From NCBI GenBank assembly GCA_002284615.2, contig MU069437.1:1374307-1390825 (forward strand): a DNA stretch of 16,519 nt, given 5' to 3'. This stretch comes from Dunaliella salina. Lineage: Eukaryota > Chlorophyta > Chlorophyceae > Chlamydomonadales > Dunaliellaceae. Shown piece by piece: positions 1 through 8,349 of this stretch. A program made the position numbers and the translations under genes. Each line of letters begins with the position of its first letter. Positions within the stretch are counted from its first letter, which is position 1. A model generated the notes under the pieces. It was not told the origin of the DNA. It did not search any database and worked only from the letters and a program-made list of their open reading frames with translations.

Positions 1-88
<88 letters not shown>

Positions 89-95
89 CGCGCGC
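1..95. repeat. (TG)40(CG)7 dinucleotide microsatellite
   Basis: Positions 1-80 are a perfect TG repeat and 81-95 an uninterrupted CG repeat, so the tract alternates pyrimidine and purine throughout. It reaches the window edge and may be longer. It ends about 23 bases before the proposed ankyrin exon. The long Cys-Val reading frames it creates in several frames are artefacts of the repeat. Alternating TG/CG tracts are the classic sequence type able to adopt Z-DNA; whether this one does is inference. Confidence 0.97.
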
Positions 96-118
96 TACCT
101 TGGAAAGAGTCCTTCCAG

Positions 119-267
119 ACGATGGAAAGTCTTCACTGCGCGTGTGGAACAGGTACTCAGGATCCTGTTGGGAGAAAAGCAGCATAACACCAGAGCTTTA
201 GGGGGTGCTCTGTGTCTGGCAGCTAGGTCAGGGCATGCACCCTGTGTTCCAGTCTTGCTTGCTGCAG
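119..267 (+). CDS. Ankyrin-repeat protein, internal exon (partial gene)
   Basis: Reading frame with codons starting at multiples of 3 (e.g. 120, 264). It encodes a helix-rich stretch (VEQVLRILLGEK) followed by an ankyrin-like helix pair, ALCLAARSGHAPCVPVLLAAG. The 3' edge is a strong donor, GCTGCAG|gtgagt, with the exon ending at 267 after the first base of a codon (phase 1). The 5' edge is less sure: a short pyrimidine-rich acceptor, ccttccag, ends at 118, but later AGs (e.g. 160) are possible. The exon joins in phase to 2208: G plus CC gives Ala, reading LLAA-A-NSPSDVVEHRDGGGW, which keeps ankyrin register. Ankyrin repeats are protein-interaction modules, so the family says little about the function of this protein. 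The rest of the gene lies left of the window. Confidence 0.6.
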
Positions 268-2207
268 GTGAGTGCAGTTCTGGTCGGAATAATTGGTTCA
301 AAAACCAAGGGCGTTCCTAGCCATGCATATGAGGGGACCATGACTTAGTATCTTTCTTCCCTTTCACCCTTGTTCGTTTGTCTGGATTAAGCGAACGCAG
401 CCCCAACGTCTGATGGGAAGAGAAATGCATGCTGCAAAGCCGTACGGAGCGGTCTTGTTTGCCTTCTAAACAATTTGTCAGACACTTGAGCAAGCCAGGG
501 TACCCTGCAATTAAGCATGCACTTCACAGCAGAAAAAGGTCTGTACAGACCAGCTTGAGAACAGTCTGCATTTGCTGACGCTTAAGATCACTGTCAGTGT
601 AACCCGTTTAGCTAACATTTTGCCGGTCATCTCGTTATCTTTGAGAGTGGTGCCAAGCCATTTTCTGAACCTCCACTCACGAAAACCTCTCTGTATTACT
701 GTGCTTTCTGTACTTCCATCAACTAATCCCCCCTCACTGACTCCTCTTCCGCTCAAAGCCATCACCCCAAAGTCCCGAGACTACCTCAGCCCCATGCCAA
801 AATAGGTACTCTGGACCGATTGAATGTGATTGCTGTCCCGATTCTGCACCAAATCTCTTCACTATTTTTTGATAAATCCCAGCAATATAAATTACGAGTT
901 TTGCGCTCAGAAATGGCTGTGAGGGAGATAGGGGATTCCGGCCTCTTTTCTGCCCCATTCACGGAATCCTGACGTGTCAGGGAGCTCTTATGATCAGCAT
1001 TAGCATGCACCGCTTAATGTTGTGCAAGGCAGCTCCTGGACGGCTGTGGAGGGGGCCTGCAGGAAGCACAAAATGGGCACCTCTTGAAGACAAAACTTTG
1101 AAAGCACGTAGCGGCCTCATCCTTGCAAAGTAACGCCTGAATGGCACCTTGCCAGGAAGCTCGTGCTCCAAGGAGTCTGGTGGTGTACTTTTTATGGGAA
1201 AACTGGGTAGTACTGTGTGGGGGATCTTGGCTGGCAGCTTAAGGAGTGCATCCCGCATGTTTATTATCGTGTAACCAGGCGCTGCGCCTCCATCCATGCA
1301 AAATAACGCCTGAACAGCACCTCCCAAAAGGCTCATGCTCCGAGGAGCCCGGTGGTGCACTTTTTATGGGAATACATTCTGTGAGGAGGATTAGGGTCTG
1401 GCGGCTCAAGGGGTTGCCAAGCTGTGCGACCTCATCCTTGTAAAGTAACGCCTGAAAAGCACCTTGCCAGAAAGCTCGAGCTATCAGGAATCCAGAAATG
1501 TGCTTTTTATGGGGGACTGCGTGGTACAGTGGGGGGAAAGACAGGCCTGCTTTTGAACCAGGCTGGCCAGCCTGTCCCCGTCACAGCCAACCAGCGCGCC
1601 CCGCGGGCAAAACTCAAGCTTTTTCACATATAAACGTTAGTTCCAGTGCTTCAGATGTGCGAGAGCAAGCAAGGGTGGCCCTGGCCGCTGTCTTCACTGT
1701 GCTTCTTCTGCCTGCGACAGCCCCACTAGCTGCGTTCGTGAGTGCGTCATAAAACCAACCACAGATTTGAAAAGCTCAGAATCTAAGCTTTCCAGCAGTC
1801 TTTCCATCTCTGAATAATGCAGAGTGCTGCAAGCAAATCTCATTCCAACAGTTTTGGGTCGGCAGTTGGGTTAGTCTCGGGACTGCGCCATCACCCTCCA
1901 ATCGTCATTACTCTAAAGACTTTTGCCTGGGAAAATGGGAAGGAAAACAAAGTTTTAGCTGCACGTTTTATCACAAAAACAGAATAATTATTCTGTTGCT
2001 GTTGCTGTTGCTTGGGGCAAGCCAAGACGGCTGTCCTGCACCAGGCTATTTCAAAGAAGAATTCTCTTTTGAGTGTTATTGAGAATTGTAGAGCTACGGC
2101 GTTGTAAGGTGTGTGGGTGAGTGTTTGAGGGTTGCAATGTCTTGGCACTGAATCTCACCCGGCTTTGAGAACACGCTAACCTGCATGCCGAAAATGTTTA
2201 CTTGCAG
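268..2207 (+). other. Intron of the ankyrin gene
   Basis: The intron is bounded by gtgagt (268) and tttacttgcag (ends 2207), and phase 1 matches on both sides. It contains a three-copy diverged tandem repeat (about 1111-1545) and a short TGC/TTG run near 1993-2012. The remaining reading frames on both strands show no recognisable protein family. Confidence 0.55.
1111..1545. repeat. Three diverged tandem copies of a 142-173 bp unit
   Basis: Each copy carries the ordered landmarks CTCATCCTTG (CTCCATCCATG in copy 2), TAACGCCTGA, a GCACCT box, a diverged GAGGAG block and CTTTTTATGGG. TAACGCCTGA occurs at 1131, 1304 and 1446. CTTTTTATGGG follows about 57 bases after the start of each. Copies 1 and 2 also share a CTGGCAGCTTAAGG-like tail; copies 1 and 3 share an ACTGGGTAGTACTG-like stretch. 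Offsets are 173 and 142 bp, so small indels separate the copies. No transposon protein or terminal repeat is visible. Confidence 0.8.
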
Positions 2208-2470
2208 CCAATAGCCCATCAGACGTAGTGGAGCACAGAGATGGGGGAGGCTGGTGCAGCTTGCACTATGCATGCTGTAGAGGCCATGAGGAGGTCCTGG
2301 CGGAGCTCTTGAAGGTGCCCTCAAACGTGGATGTCGTCACGCGCTTGCTGGAAACTCCGCTAACAAAGGCCCGGGCGTCTGGCTCGACACGGTGTGTGCA
2401 GCTTATCATGGATGCACGCAAACAGGTGCAGAGTCAGGATCAAGTTTTTCCAAAGACATTGAAACAATAA
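2208..2470 (+). CDS. Ankyrin-repeat protein, exon (possibly last)
   Basis: The acceptor tttacttgcag ends at 2207. The open frame then reads NSPSDVVEHRDGGGW followed by CSLHYACCRGHEEVLAELL, a near-canonical ankyrin repeat (family pattern: TPLHxAxxxGHxxVVxxLL). The partial repeat ETPLTKARASGSTRCVQLIM follows. The exon either runs to the TAA at 2468-2470, ending VFPKTLKQ, or leaves through a weak donor at CGCAAACAG|gtgcag (about 2427). The stop is the simpler reading, making this the 3' end of the gene, but I see no clear polyadenylation signal. With the upstream exon about three repeats are visible. No fused domain can be seen, so the partner or pathway is unknown. Confidence 0.65.
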
Positions 2471-2930
2471 TGGAAGTACTTACTTTGGATAAAGCATGTG
2501 ACAGGGAAATGTCCCAGGACAAACATTTGAGCAAACAAAACATGAACTGAAATGCTCAGACGTTGCACAGCTTTGCTGGGGCAAAAGTCTTCGAGTTATG
2601 CACCCCTGTAGGCAAGTTTACACATCAATTTTATCAAAAGGTTGTGGTTGACAGGATGTAGTAAGTCGCGCGAGGGCTTATACTGCACTCCATGCTCCTG
2701 TGTACTCCTGGACAACCCATTTCTCACATGCGCCGAGGCCCTATGAGAGTCGCCTGTCGTGTGTGTGCAAAGCAGGGCCTGAACTGCAAGTCAATGTCCC
2801 TGGATGCCAAAGCTCTGCTGCAAAGTCGGGCTAATTTGGGCTACATTTTTCCTAAGTCGCTTTCCTCTGTTTTTCTCTGTCTGATGGGGATAAACATGCT
2901 CATGGAGCCCCACCGATGGTTTTAAAAAGT
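2471..2930. other. Interval between the ankyrin exon and element copy A
   Basis: A + frame at 2692-2925 is open for 77 codons but resembles nothing I recognise and overlaps the start of the copy A homology. The left limit of copy A is uncertain, because similarity to copy B fades between about 2900 and 2945. Nothing else can be supported here. Confidence 0.4.
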
Positions 2931-3545
2931 GTTGTCTAAGCCTCTCGGATTTGATGGTACCACAGCAACAATTATTATAGCGCAAATTGCTGTGAATAGG
3001 TCTTTGGGGTAGATACTGGTGCCTTCTTCATGCGCTGCAAAGGCTACTCCTCACGCCATCCACCTCAAAATGATGGAACAAAGTTGAGGCTCTTGTGCCA
3101 CGCAGTGCACCCATCCCCTTAAACCACTGAATCAGTTGCAGCCCTTATGCTCCTGCCCCGCTGGAGAGGCTTTAGCTGCAACGTATTACCATCGACCAAA
3201 TCTCGCAGAAGTGATTGCCAAATTTTCTGCAGGAAACATCCAATTTCAGGCACCCCAACACTGGTTTGATGCCATACCTAACCTCACCCTACCTTTTTAT
3301 CCCATGGAACTCATTCTTGTTTGAAACCTCAATGCTAGGGAAGCACTAGACTGTGCAAACAAAGGCTCGCTCCAATTCCTGGATCAAGTTATACCAGAAG
3401 CGGAAGCTCACTGGCTTCCTGACTTGCTTCCTCTAAATCCTTTAAATCCCACCTCGCCATTTGTTCAAACCCACCAAAAACTAGCCTCAAATACAGGAAA
3501 AAATTAATGAATTCCCCTTGAAATCCATAGCTGTTCACATAAGTA
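2930..3545 (+). mobile_element. Element copy A: truncated remnant
   Basis: This segment aligns, at DNA level and after translation, with 4320-4945 of copy B. Paired examples are VFGVDTGAFF with VFGARTDDLS, the HPPQ motif (3057-3068) with HPPH (4444-4455), CHAVHP with RHAVHS, IQFQAPQHWF with IQFQTPQHWF, and LNAREALD with PNAREALY. A tryptophan codon in copy B (VAWN) is a TGA stop here at 3322-3324. Other stops and frameshifts are present, so it is not functional. Homology ends near 3545, in the region of copy B just upstream of RNase H, and copy B starts about 14 bases later. Confidence 0.75.
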
Positions 3546-3588
3546 CCCAGGGACTGCTTTGCATGTGCCCCTGTCAGCCTCCCAAAAA

Positions 3589-3711
3589 GCGGAAAGGCTC
3601 AACTTCTCTGAAGCATGCAAAATGACCTATGTGAAATGGCATCCCAAATGGGAAGCTGCTGATATGTTACAATTGCACCCAGATCCACATGCCCATGTGC
3701 AAGTCTTTGAA
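3589..3711 (+). pseudogene. Chromodomain-like segment of copy B
   Basis: The frame gives MTYVKWHPKWEAADMLQLHP followed by DPHAHVQVFEEE. This matches the second half of chromodomains: Y-x-VKW, then a W-E pair (normally TWEP), a hydrophobic residue and a final phi-x-x-FE helix. The usual glycine-rich linker between VKW and WE is short. Chromodomains bind methylated histone tails and can direct retroelement insertion to chromatin. Copy C repeats the same segment (YVAWHP...DVLLANPNSHIQSYE), so it belongs to the family. The assignment is by motif only. Confidence 0.45.
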
Positions 3712-4332
3712 GAGGAAAGTCTGGAACAAATAGAAGTCACCTCAAACAATGAGATAGACCTGGGCGATCTGGTAAACCAAGGCTTTGAAGGAATTTCCCC
3801 GGGGCTTGTCTGACTCTGCATGGATCTCAACTATCGGCTGCGCCATTCACAAAAGTATTACCTTTGACTTCCAACCTACCAAGCCCCAGACAGGTATCAT
3901 GCTAACATGGCAATGTGATATCATCATAAGAAATGTTGACCTCATGAAGGTAACCCTTACACGCGATATGCCTGGTGAGGTTAACATGCCAGCATTTGCT
4001 GGAAATACCACCTATGAATGTGCCTGTATTTACAATGCCAATAGCAAGTGGTTGGTATGCTCGCTGTTGACCGACTCAGCATCCTGCTCGAAACTTACAA
4101 AGCAACCAAATATGCCGGCATCCATGCCACCATCCAGCCACCTGTCCATGATTCTACAACAGAATTTATGGGACTACTCTCGTGCCAAAAGGCTCAATCA
4201 GAACCTGATTGATTCGATCATCTCTCAACCAAAAGCCAAAAAATCCACTCCTACATGCCGATCACACCTCCTCACATTCATTCAGCCCTACATAAATGGT
4301 GCTTAGTTTCAACAGAGAGGCTTTTCAACCCT

Positions 4333-4785
4333 CTTGAATTTGAAGGTTCCTGCAACACATACTTCAGCGCAAGCTGCCATGACCAGGTCTTTGGGGCACG
4401 GACAGACGACCTCTCTGTGCACTTCAATGGCTTCGCCTTTTGCCATCCCCCCCATGATGATGAACTTGTGCTTAGCCTCTTACGCCATGCAGTGCACTCC
4501 TCCCTCCAAACCACAGAAGCACAAAAACCACAGAACCAGTTGCCACCTTCATCCTCCTGCCATGCTGGAAAAGCTTCAGCTGCAACGCATATATGAGTTG
4601 GCTTAAAAATCACCCAGGTCTTGCAACAGTGCTTGCCAAGTTTCCCGCCGGAAAAATCCAATTCCAAACACCCCAACACTGGTTTAATACCCTTCCTAAC
4701 CCTACCCTACCTCCTTATCTTATGCAACTAATCGTTGCCTGGAATCCTAATGCCAGAGAAGCGCTATATAGCACTAACAAAGATT
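4333..4785 (+). pseudogene. Methyltransferase-like (HPPH, from NPPY?) segment of copy B
   Basis: In the 4255 frame: LEFEGSCNTYFSASCHDQVF, then HFNGFAFCHPPHDDELVLSL and LRHAVHSS. After a frameshift near 4595: NHPGLATVLAKFPAGKIQFQ, TPQHW, then LMQLIVAWNPNARE. The pattern is a small-aromatic-x-x-PP-aromatic/polar motif followed by a helix, then FP..x..FQ.P..W and a hydrophobic strand ending in VAWN. It recalls N6-adenine methyltransferases of the DPPY/NPPY class, where NPPY is motif IV and lies near the catalytic site. Here the motif reads HPPH, and HPPQ in copy A, so activity would be doubtful even without the frameshifts. This is an inference from motif order. The segment could instead be an unrelated element-specific domain. 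Confidence 0.35.
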
Positions 4786-4990
4786 AGTTCCAACTCCTCA
4801 GTCGAGATATTCAGGCTCACTGGCTACCTTGTATCTCCCAGATCCTGCCACGCCCCTGCGCACCCACCAGCACCTAGCATCAAACACTTGGAAAAAGAAA
4901 TTCCGATCACTTCCCCTTGACATCCATACCTGCTCACACAAGTGCCCTCGAGCAAGGGTACAACCCTTCCTAGTAGCCTTTTTCCCTGCC

Positions 4991-5485
4991 AACTACAAGA
5001 AAATGTTTACACCTACAATTAAGGACTGGAGAGAAATCACGTACACAGATGGCAGTGTCATTAAACACCTAAGTGGTGACTCCCCATAACTCTCTGATTC
5101 AGGCGTTTACAAATCCGGGAAGGAACACTCCCCATCCTCCCAACACTTACAGCTGCACATAAAACCCAGTGGTCATAGGCCTACTAGCAGCATCACCAGA
5201 GCAGAACTTGTACCCATACTTGTGGCACTTCAACGCGAGCAAACTCAAATTGCCACTGATAGTGCATCCTGCCTCTCCCAAATTTCTAAGCACACCCTGA
5301 ATCCAATGCGCATGAGGTATCACCTGCATGCAGAGATCATTCATGCTATATCGTCCACATCATATCCTTTCACCCACACAATTCATTTCCACGAAGTCAA
5401 AGCCCATTCTGGCGTCATAGGCAACAAAGGAGCCGACACCTGCGCTCACACAGCAGCCCTCACAGACACCACAGACATTGTTCTT
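4991..5485 (+). pseudogene. RNase H (type I) domain of copy B
   Basis: One frame covers the whole domain, interrupted by a single TAA at 5087-5089. All four catalytic acidic positions are present: D in YTDGS (5048-5050), E in TRAELVPIL (5204-5206), D in IATDSASCL (5258-5260) and D in NKGADTC (5435-5437). The VKAHSGVIGNKGAD block is the usual C-terminal RNase H signature. RNase H removes the RNA strand from RNA-DNA hybrids during reverse transcription. The frame ends in a stop at 5528-5530, after which the coding frame continues in another phase (NLNDRENMHKMHELS...). The domain call is firm; its function is lost. Confidence 0.88.
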
Positions 5486-5893
5486 CAAATGCCAGGGACC
5501 CATTCCACAATTTCTACGGGCTCTCATTGAAGACCTCTCACGCTCAAAATGATGGCATGCTGCTCTCCCAATCCAATATCTCACCAACCTCAATGACAGA
5601 GAAAACATGCACAAAATGCACGAGCTTAGCTCTGCTGATACTTTTGGCGACCACTACAACAGATGGCAGAAGCTCGACTCTGCCCTGCCATCTGCTTCCC
5701 CAACCGCCACAGTCAACAACCAAGCTCACAGTCCAAACTGTCAACTTGCTAACAAAGAAATCAGGTTCTCCTTTTGGAGAATCCAGAGATTATCCTTGAA
5801 CAGCAAATAAATGGAATAGAATATCGAACAGATATACTGTACACACAAAAACATGCCTTCAACTTCTTCAACTATTCTTCCAGTTCTGCAAAA

Positions 5894-5944
5894 TGCCCAC
5901 TCTGTGGCGATGAAGATAACATTGATCACATACTCCGCAGGTGT
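5894..5944 (+). pseudogene. CX2CX7HX4C zinc motif of copy B
   Basis: The residues CPLCGDEDNIDHILRRC give exact CCHC spacing (2, 7 and 4). They follow YRTDILYTQKHAF and precede NGMHTSRHHAGLSLCVNALS. This zinc motif is common in the C-terminal part of non-LTR retrotransposon proteins. In R2-like elements it precedes a restriction-like endonuclease. The frame (5774-6109) is intact over this stretch. Confidence 0.75.
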
Positions 5945-6156
5945 ACCAATTCAACAATGAATGGAATGCACACCAGCAGACATCATGCAGGCCTTAGTCT
6001 CTGCGTTAATGCCCTGAGTAAAGGCCGGAATGGCCCCTTTTTGCTATGGTATTCCCTAAAGGTACTGGCCCCTCAGCCCGCCACCAAAGCCGCCTATGTG
6101 CTACTTTAGTGCGCTCTATCCCAGGCCGGCCTGTCCACCATGGTCCCTCCAAGATC

Positions 6157-6195
6157 CCTGATCGTGACAGGGACATCCACCTTGTTGAATTGAAA
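6157..6195 (+). pseudogene. PD...ELK motif (restriction-like nuclease?) of copy B
   Basis: The 6046 frame reads KIPDRDRDIHLVELKSC: a PD pair, eight residues, then E-x-K after a hydrophobic strand. This is the layout of PD-(D/E)XK nucleases. It lies about 70 codons after the CCHC motif, as the restriction-like endonuclease does in R2-type elements, whose published signature is R/K-P-D with E 12-14 residues later. An alternative RP pair (GRPV, 6127-6138) lies upstream, so the first acidic residue is uncertain. The motif is short and could be coincidental. Confidence 0.35.
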
Positions 6196-6483
6196 TCCTG
6201 TTGCGACAACCCCTTCAACACTTCGGAACAAGCAGCAGCTCACTGTTGGCAACATTCCCACACTGTTACCCGACTTGAATCCCACAGCTCAAGAAATCCA
6301 AACAGGAAAAACAAAGAGGCTCTACATATCATCTTCATTAGTGTGGCTGGTACTTTTTACAATGAATTTACAATCGAGCCTCTTGTGAATATACATTTTA
6401 CCAAGCAAAAATCACTAACATGCCATCCAAAAATTGACATCCACCATTAACACCAGACATGCCCTTCATGTCAAGGGGCTCCC

Positions 6484-6849
6484 GGGGGGGGGGTTCTGCT
6501 GGGCATGCGGCGGAAGAGAGAAGGGGAAGGACCATCCAGGCGTCCAGGAGCATCGCGGACAACCCCCAAGATCCATTAGCTGTGTCTCTGGCTCTCTCCT
6601 AGGCTAGCTGTGTCTAGTGTAGGTTTTGAGGGCCTTCTGGTGAGGCCACTGCTTGCTAGCTTGTTAGTTAGTGAACCTTCCCTTAATGCACGCGGCCTTG
6701 CGTAGACTTGACTATTAACAAGCTGTTCACAAATCAGCGCAACCCTCAGGCCACTGCCAAACACATGTGCGCTCCTTTCCTGGCTGGTTTAAACGGATCA
6801 GGCAATTTGCATCACTGATACTTTGGCAGAGTACCACTTGATAGGCCGC
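6484..6849. other. Interval between element copy B and the RT-family fragment
   Basis: It starts with ten consecutive G (6484-6493) at the 3' edge of copy B. The rest gives no protein on either strand that I recognise. The - frame at 6576-6764 shows no domain. It could hold the lost 3' end of the neighbouring RT element, but no zinc motif or other landmark supports that. Confidence 0.5.
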
Positions 6850-7482
6850 AGACCATGCCCTGGCTGACTAAAGCATATGCTCTTCCTACTCGCATGTATG
6901 CTTGCCAAATCTGGGGCACTAAATATTTGAAGGAAGGCACTGAATGGGACTGTCCTTTGCAAATTGCACCTGTGCTTACTGAAGGTTTCCTTGGGGTGGA
7001 GCTCAACATTCTTAATTGGTCTATGCTGCGGGAATGTGGTCGTGAACCTTTGCAGTTTAATTAGTTCCGTGCAGCAGTAAGGTTGTATATGTTTTATTGC
7101 GCAGCAGCAGCAGCAGTACACTACGCAAGGTGCTGGAAACAGATGTTGACTTGAGCGGTCTTTCCCGTAAATGTTGGACCTCAGAATTTTTGGAAAGGTG
7201 CAATACGTCACTCAACGTGCTCGTTCAGGGTTGCCTATAGTAATGAGGGAGTTAGTTGTTGATTTGAGGAAAAGGCTTTGAGGATCGAGGGTGGGAGCTT
7301 TGGCAGAGCACAACGAGCATGTGAACAACTTGGCTAAATATCATCACTGGGTGGCTCTTCCTTTAAAACTTTTGTTTGCTCATGGAGCGTTCTTTCCTAT
7401 CTCTGGGTATCTGCATCTTGATTTGGGCAAGCACACACTGAGAAACATCGCGTGCTTTCAAATACATGCTGAGAGACCCTAA
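6850..7482 (+). pseudogene. RT-family retroelement, region after the RT palm (3' half), inverted
   Basis: It reads WLTKAYALPTRMYACQIWG, KYLKEGTEWDCPLQ, then WSMLRECGREPLQFN, a TAG stop (7062-7064), and FRAAVRLY. After frame changes come LSGLSRKCWTSEFLERCN, LVVDLRKRL, ALAEHNEHVNNLAKYHHW and HLDLGKHTLRNIACFQIHAE. This resembles the thumb and downstream region of algal and plant non-LTR retrotransposon proteins. A (GCA)5 run sits inside at 7101. The fragment begins at almost the same protein position (QIW-WL) where the opposite-strand RT core ends. It stops near 7482 at a short 9-bp tandem repeat (aaggtttac, twice). Non-functional. Confidence 0.7.
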
Positions 7483-7612
7483 GGTTTACAAGGTTTACAA
7501 GGATAAGGCCTTCAGTCAAGAATTGCGACTGCTAGCCTGCTCATAAAAGGCGATTAATTCATGAAGGAAAAATGGAAGTTTATTGTTGTTCTGGTTTTAA
7601 AAAGCGGACACA
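7483..7612. other. Junction between the two oppositely oriented RT-element halves
   Basis: It starts with aaggtttac repeated twice (about 7490-7502). No coding similarity to either half is visible. The interval lies between the 3' end of the + fragment and the 3' end of the - fragment, so an inversion breakpoint probably lies here. Confidence 0.4.
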
Positions 7613-8323
7613 TCATGAGATGAGGAGCCAAATTTGGGCATGTAATCTGTTGGCAAGGTCGTGCTCCTGAACAAACTTTTTTACTCGGAAAGTACCCGCT
7701 GTGAAGGGTCGCAACGCAGCATCAGCTGCAACATCCAGGTTGATTGTTTTGTCAAAGACCATGCCAAAATATTTGAAAGTATCTGTGTAGGGGAGCTGCG
7801 TACCATCAAAGTACAGAGGGGGCAAGTTGTCAGACCTGGAATTGAAGCACATCACCTCAGATTTAAGTGTGTTGACAGTCAGCGACTTCCTTCGAGCGTA
7901 GGCTCTCAATTTGTTGAGCATGGTCTGCACGTTGGTATGGTCATTGGACATGAGAGAGAGGTCATCAGCGAACAGCAGGTGAGTCACCATGAAATTGGGA
8001 ATACAGGTGAGCGCTCCCTGCACCCCTTCAACCAGACAGTCAATGTCGTTCAAGTAAATTGAAAACAGCAGGGGGGAGAGAGGGCACCCTTGTTTAACCC
8101 CAAAAGATGATTGCACATTTGCTCTTTTGTCCCCATCCAGGAGCGTGTACTCATCCTCATGGTACAAGTCTTTCAGGATAGACACAAAGTGGTGTGGCAT
8201 CTGACAGTTGTGTAAATGTTCCCACAGCTTGCTCCTTGGAGAGACTCTGAGAGATGAGACAGTACTTAGGCAGGAGCACACTGAGATAGATGGGACCAAT
8301 GAGAAGTCCAAGGTAAAAAACAT
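7613..8323 (-). pseudogene. Non-LTR reverse transcriptase core, 5'-truncated
   Basis: An open - frame of 236 codons with RT homology from about 8240 downward (SPRSKLWEHLHNCQMPHHFV). It shows the RT block GVKQGCPLSPLLFSIYLND (residues 75-93) and the catalytic FADD at residues 118-121 (7961-7972), followed by MLNKLRAYARRKSLTVN, KSEVMCFNSRSDNLPPLYFD and FKYFGMVFDKTINL. GVKQGCPLSP plus FADD marks LINE-type RTs. The first palm aspartate (motif A) would lie upstream and is missing, so the frame cannot encode an active enzyme. Homology stops at HAQIWLL, next to the stop codon. The first 25 or so residues look unrelated. A - strand fragment at about 8350-8455 (ACSVDAFTRKCTPQQTLNHL, then GKSFEENT) may be a more N-terminal piece of the same element. 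Confidence 0.9.
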
Positions 8324-8349
8324 GCTGTGTTCCTTTGTTCTTACGATCC

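Larger units (their letters stand above)
3559..6480 (+). mobile_element. Element copy B: multidomain retroelement-like remnant without visible RT
   Basis: About 2.9 kb that reads as one ancestral protein broken by at least nine frame changes; the coding frame moves 1,2,1,2,1,3,2,3,2,1 along the element. Domains in order are chromodomain-like (3589-3711), an unassigned region containing AGNTTYECACIYNANSKW (to about 4050), LLETYKATKYAGIHATIQPP and LNQNLIDSIISQPKAKKSTP (to about 4260), a methyltransferase-like segment (4333-4785), RNase H (4991-5485), a zinc motif (5894-5944), PD...ELK (6157-6195) and a C-terminal tail with NKEALHIIFISVAGTFYNEF. The last recognisable residues, INTRHALHV, end near 6475, just before a run of ten G (6484-6493). 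The RNase H plus zinc motif pairing is typical of non-LTR retrotransposon proteins. No reverse-transcriptase motif was found in the element. No terminal repeat or target-site duplication was identified. Confidence 0.75.

Noticed and set aside
2..320. Three overlapping + frames starting with long Cys-Val runs
   Set aside because: The N-terminal parts are only the translated TG repeat. Just the segment from about 119 in one frame has ankyrin character and is kept as an exon.
977..1360. 127-codon - frame
   Set aside because: It runs across the diverged tandem repeat, shows no domain, and its composition fits a chance frame.
7661..8062. 133-codon + frame opposite the RT
   Set aside because: It is the antisense shadow of the RT core, whose motifs are on the - strand.
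6850..8323. LINE twin-priming (5' inversion) as the cause of the split RT element
   Set aside because: That mechanism places the inverted 5' part upstream of the sense 3' part. Here it lies on the other side.
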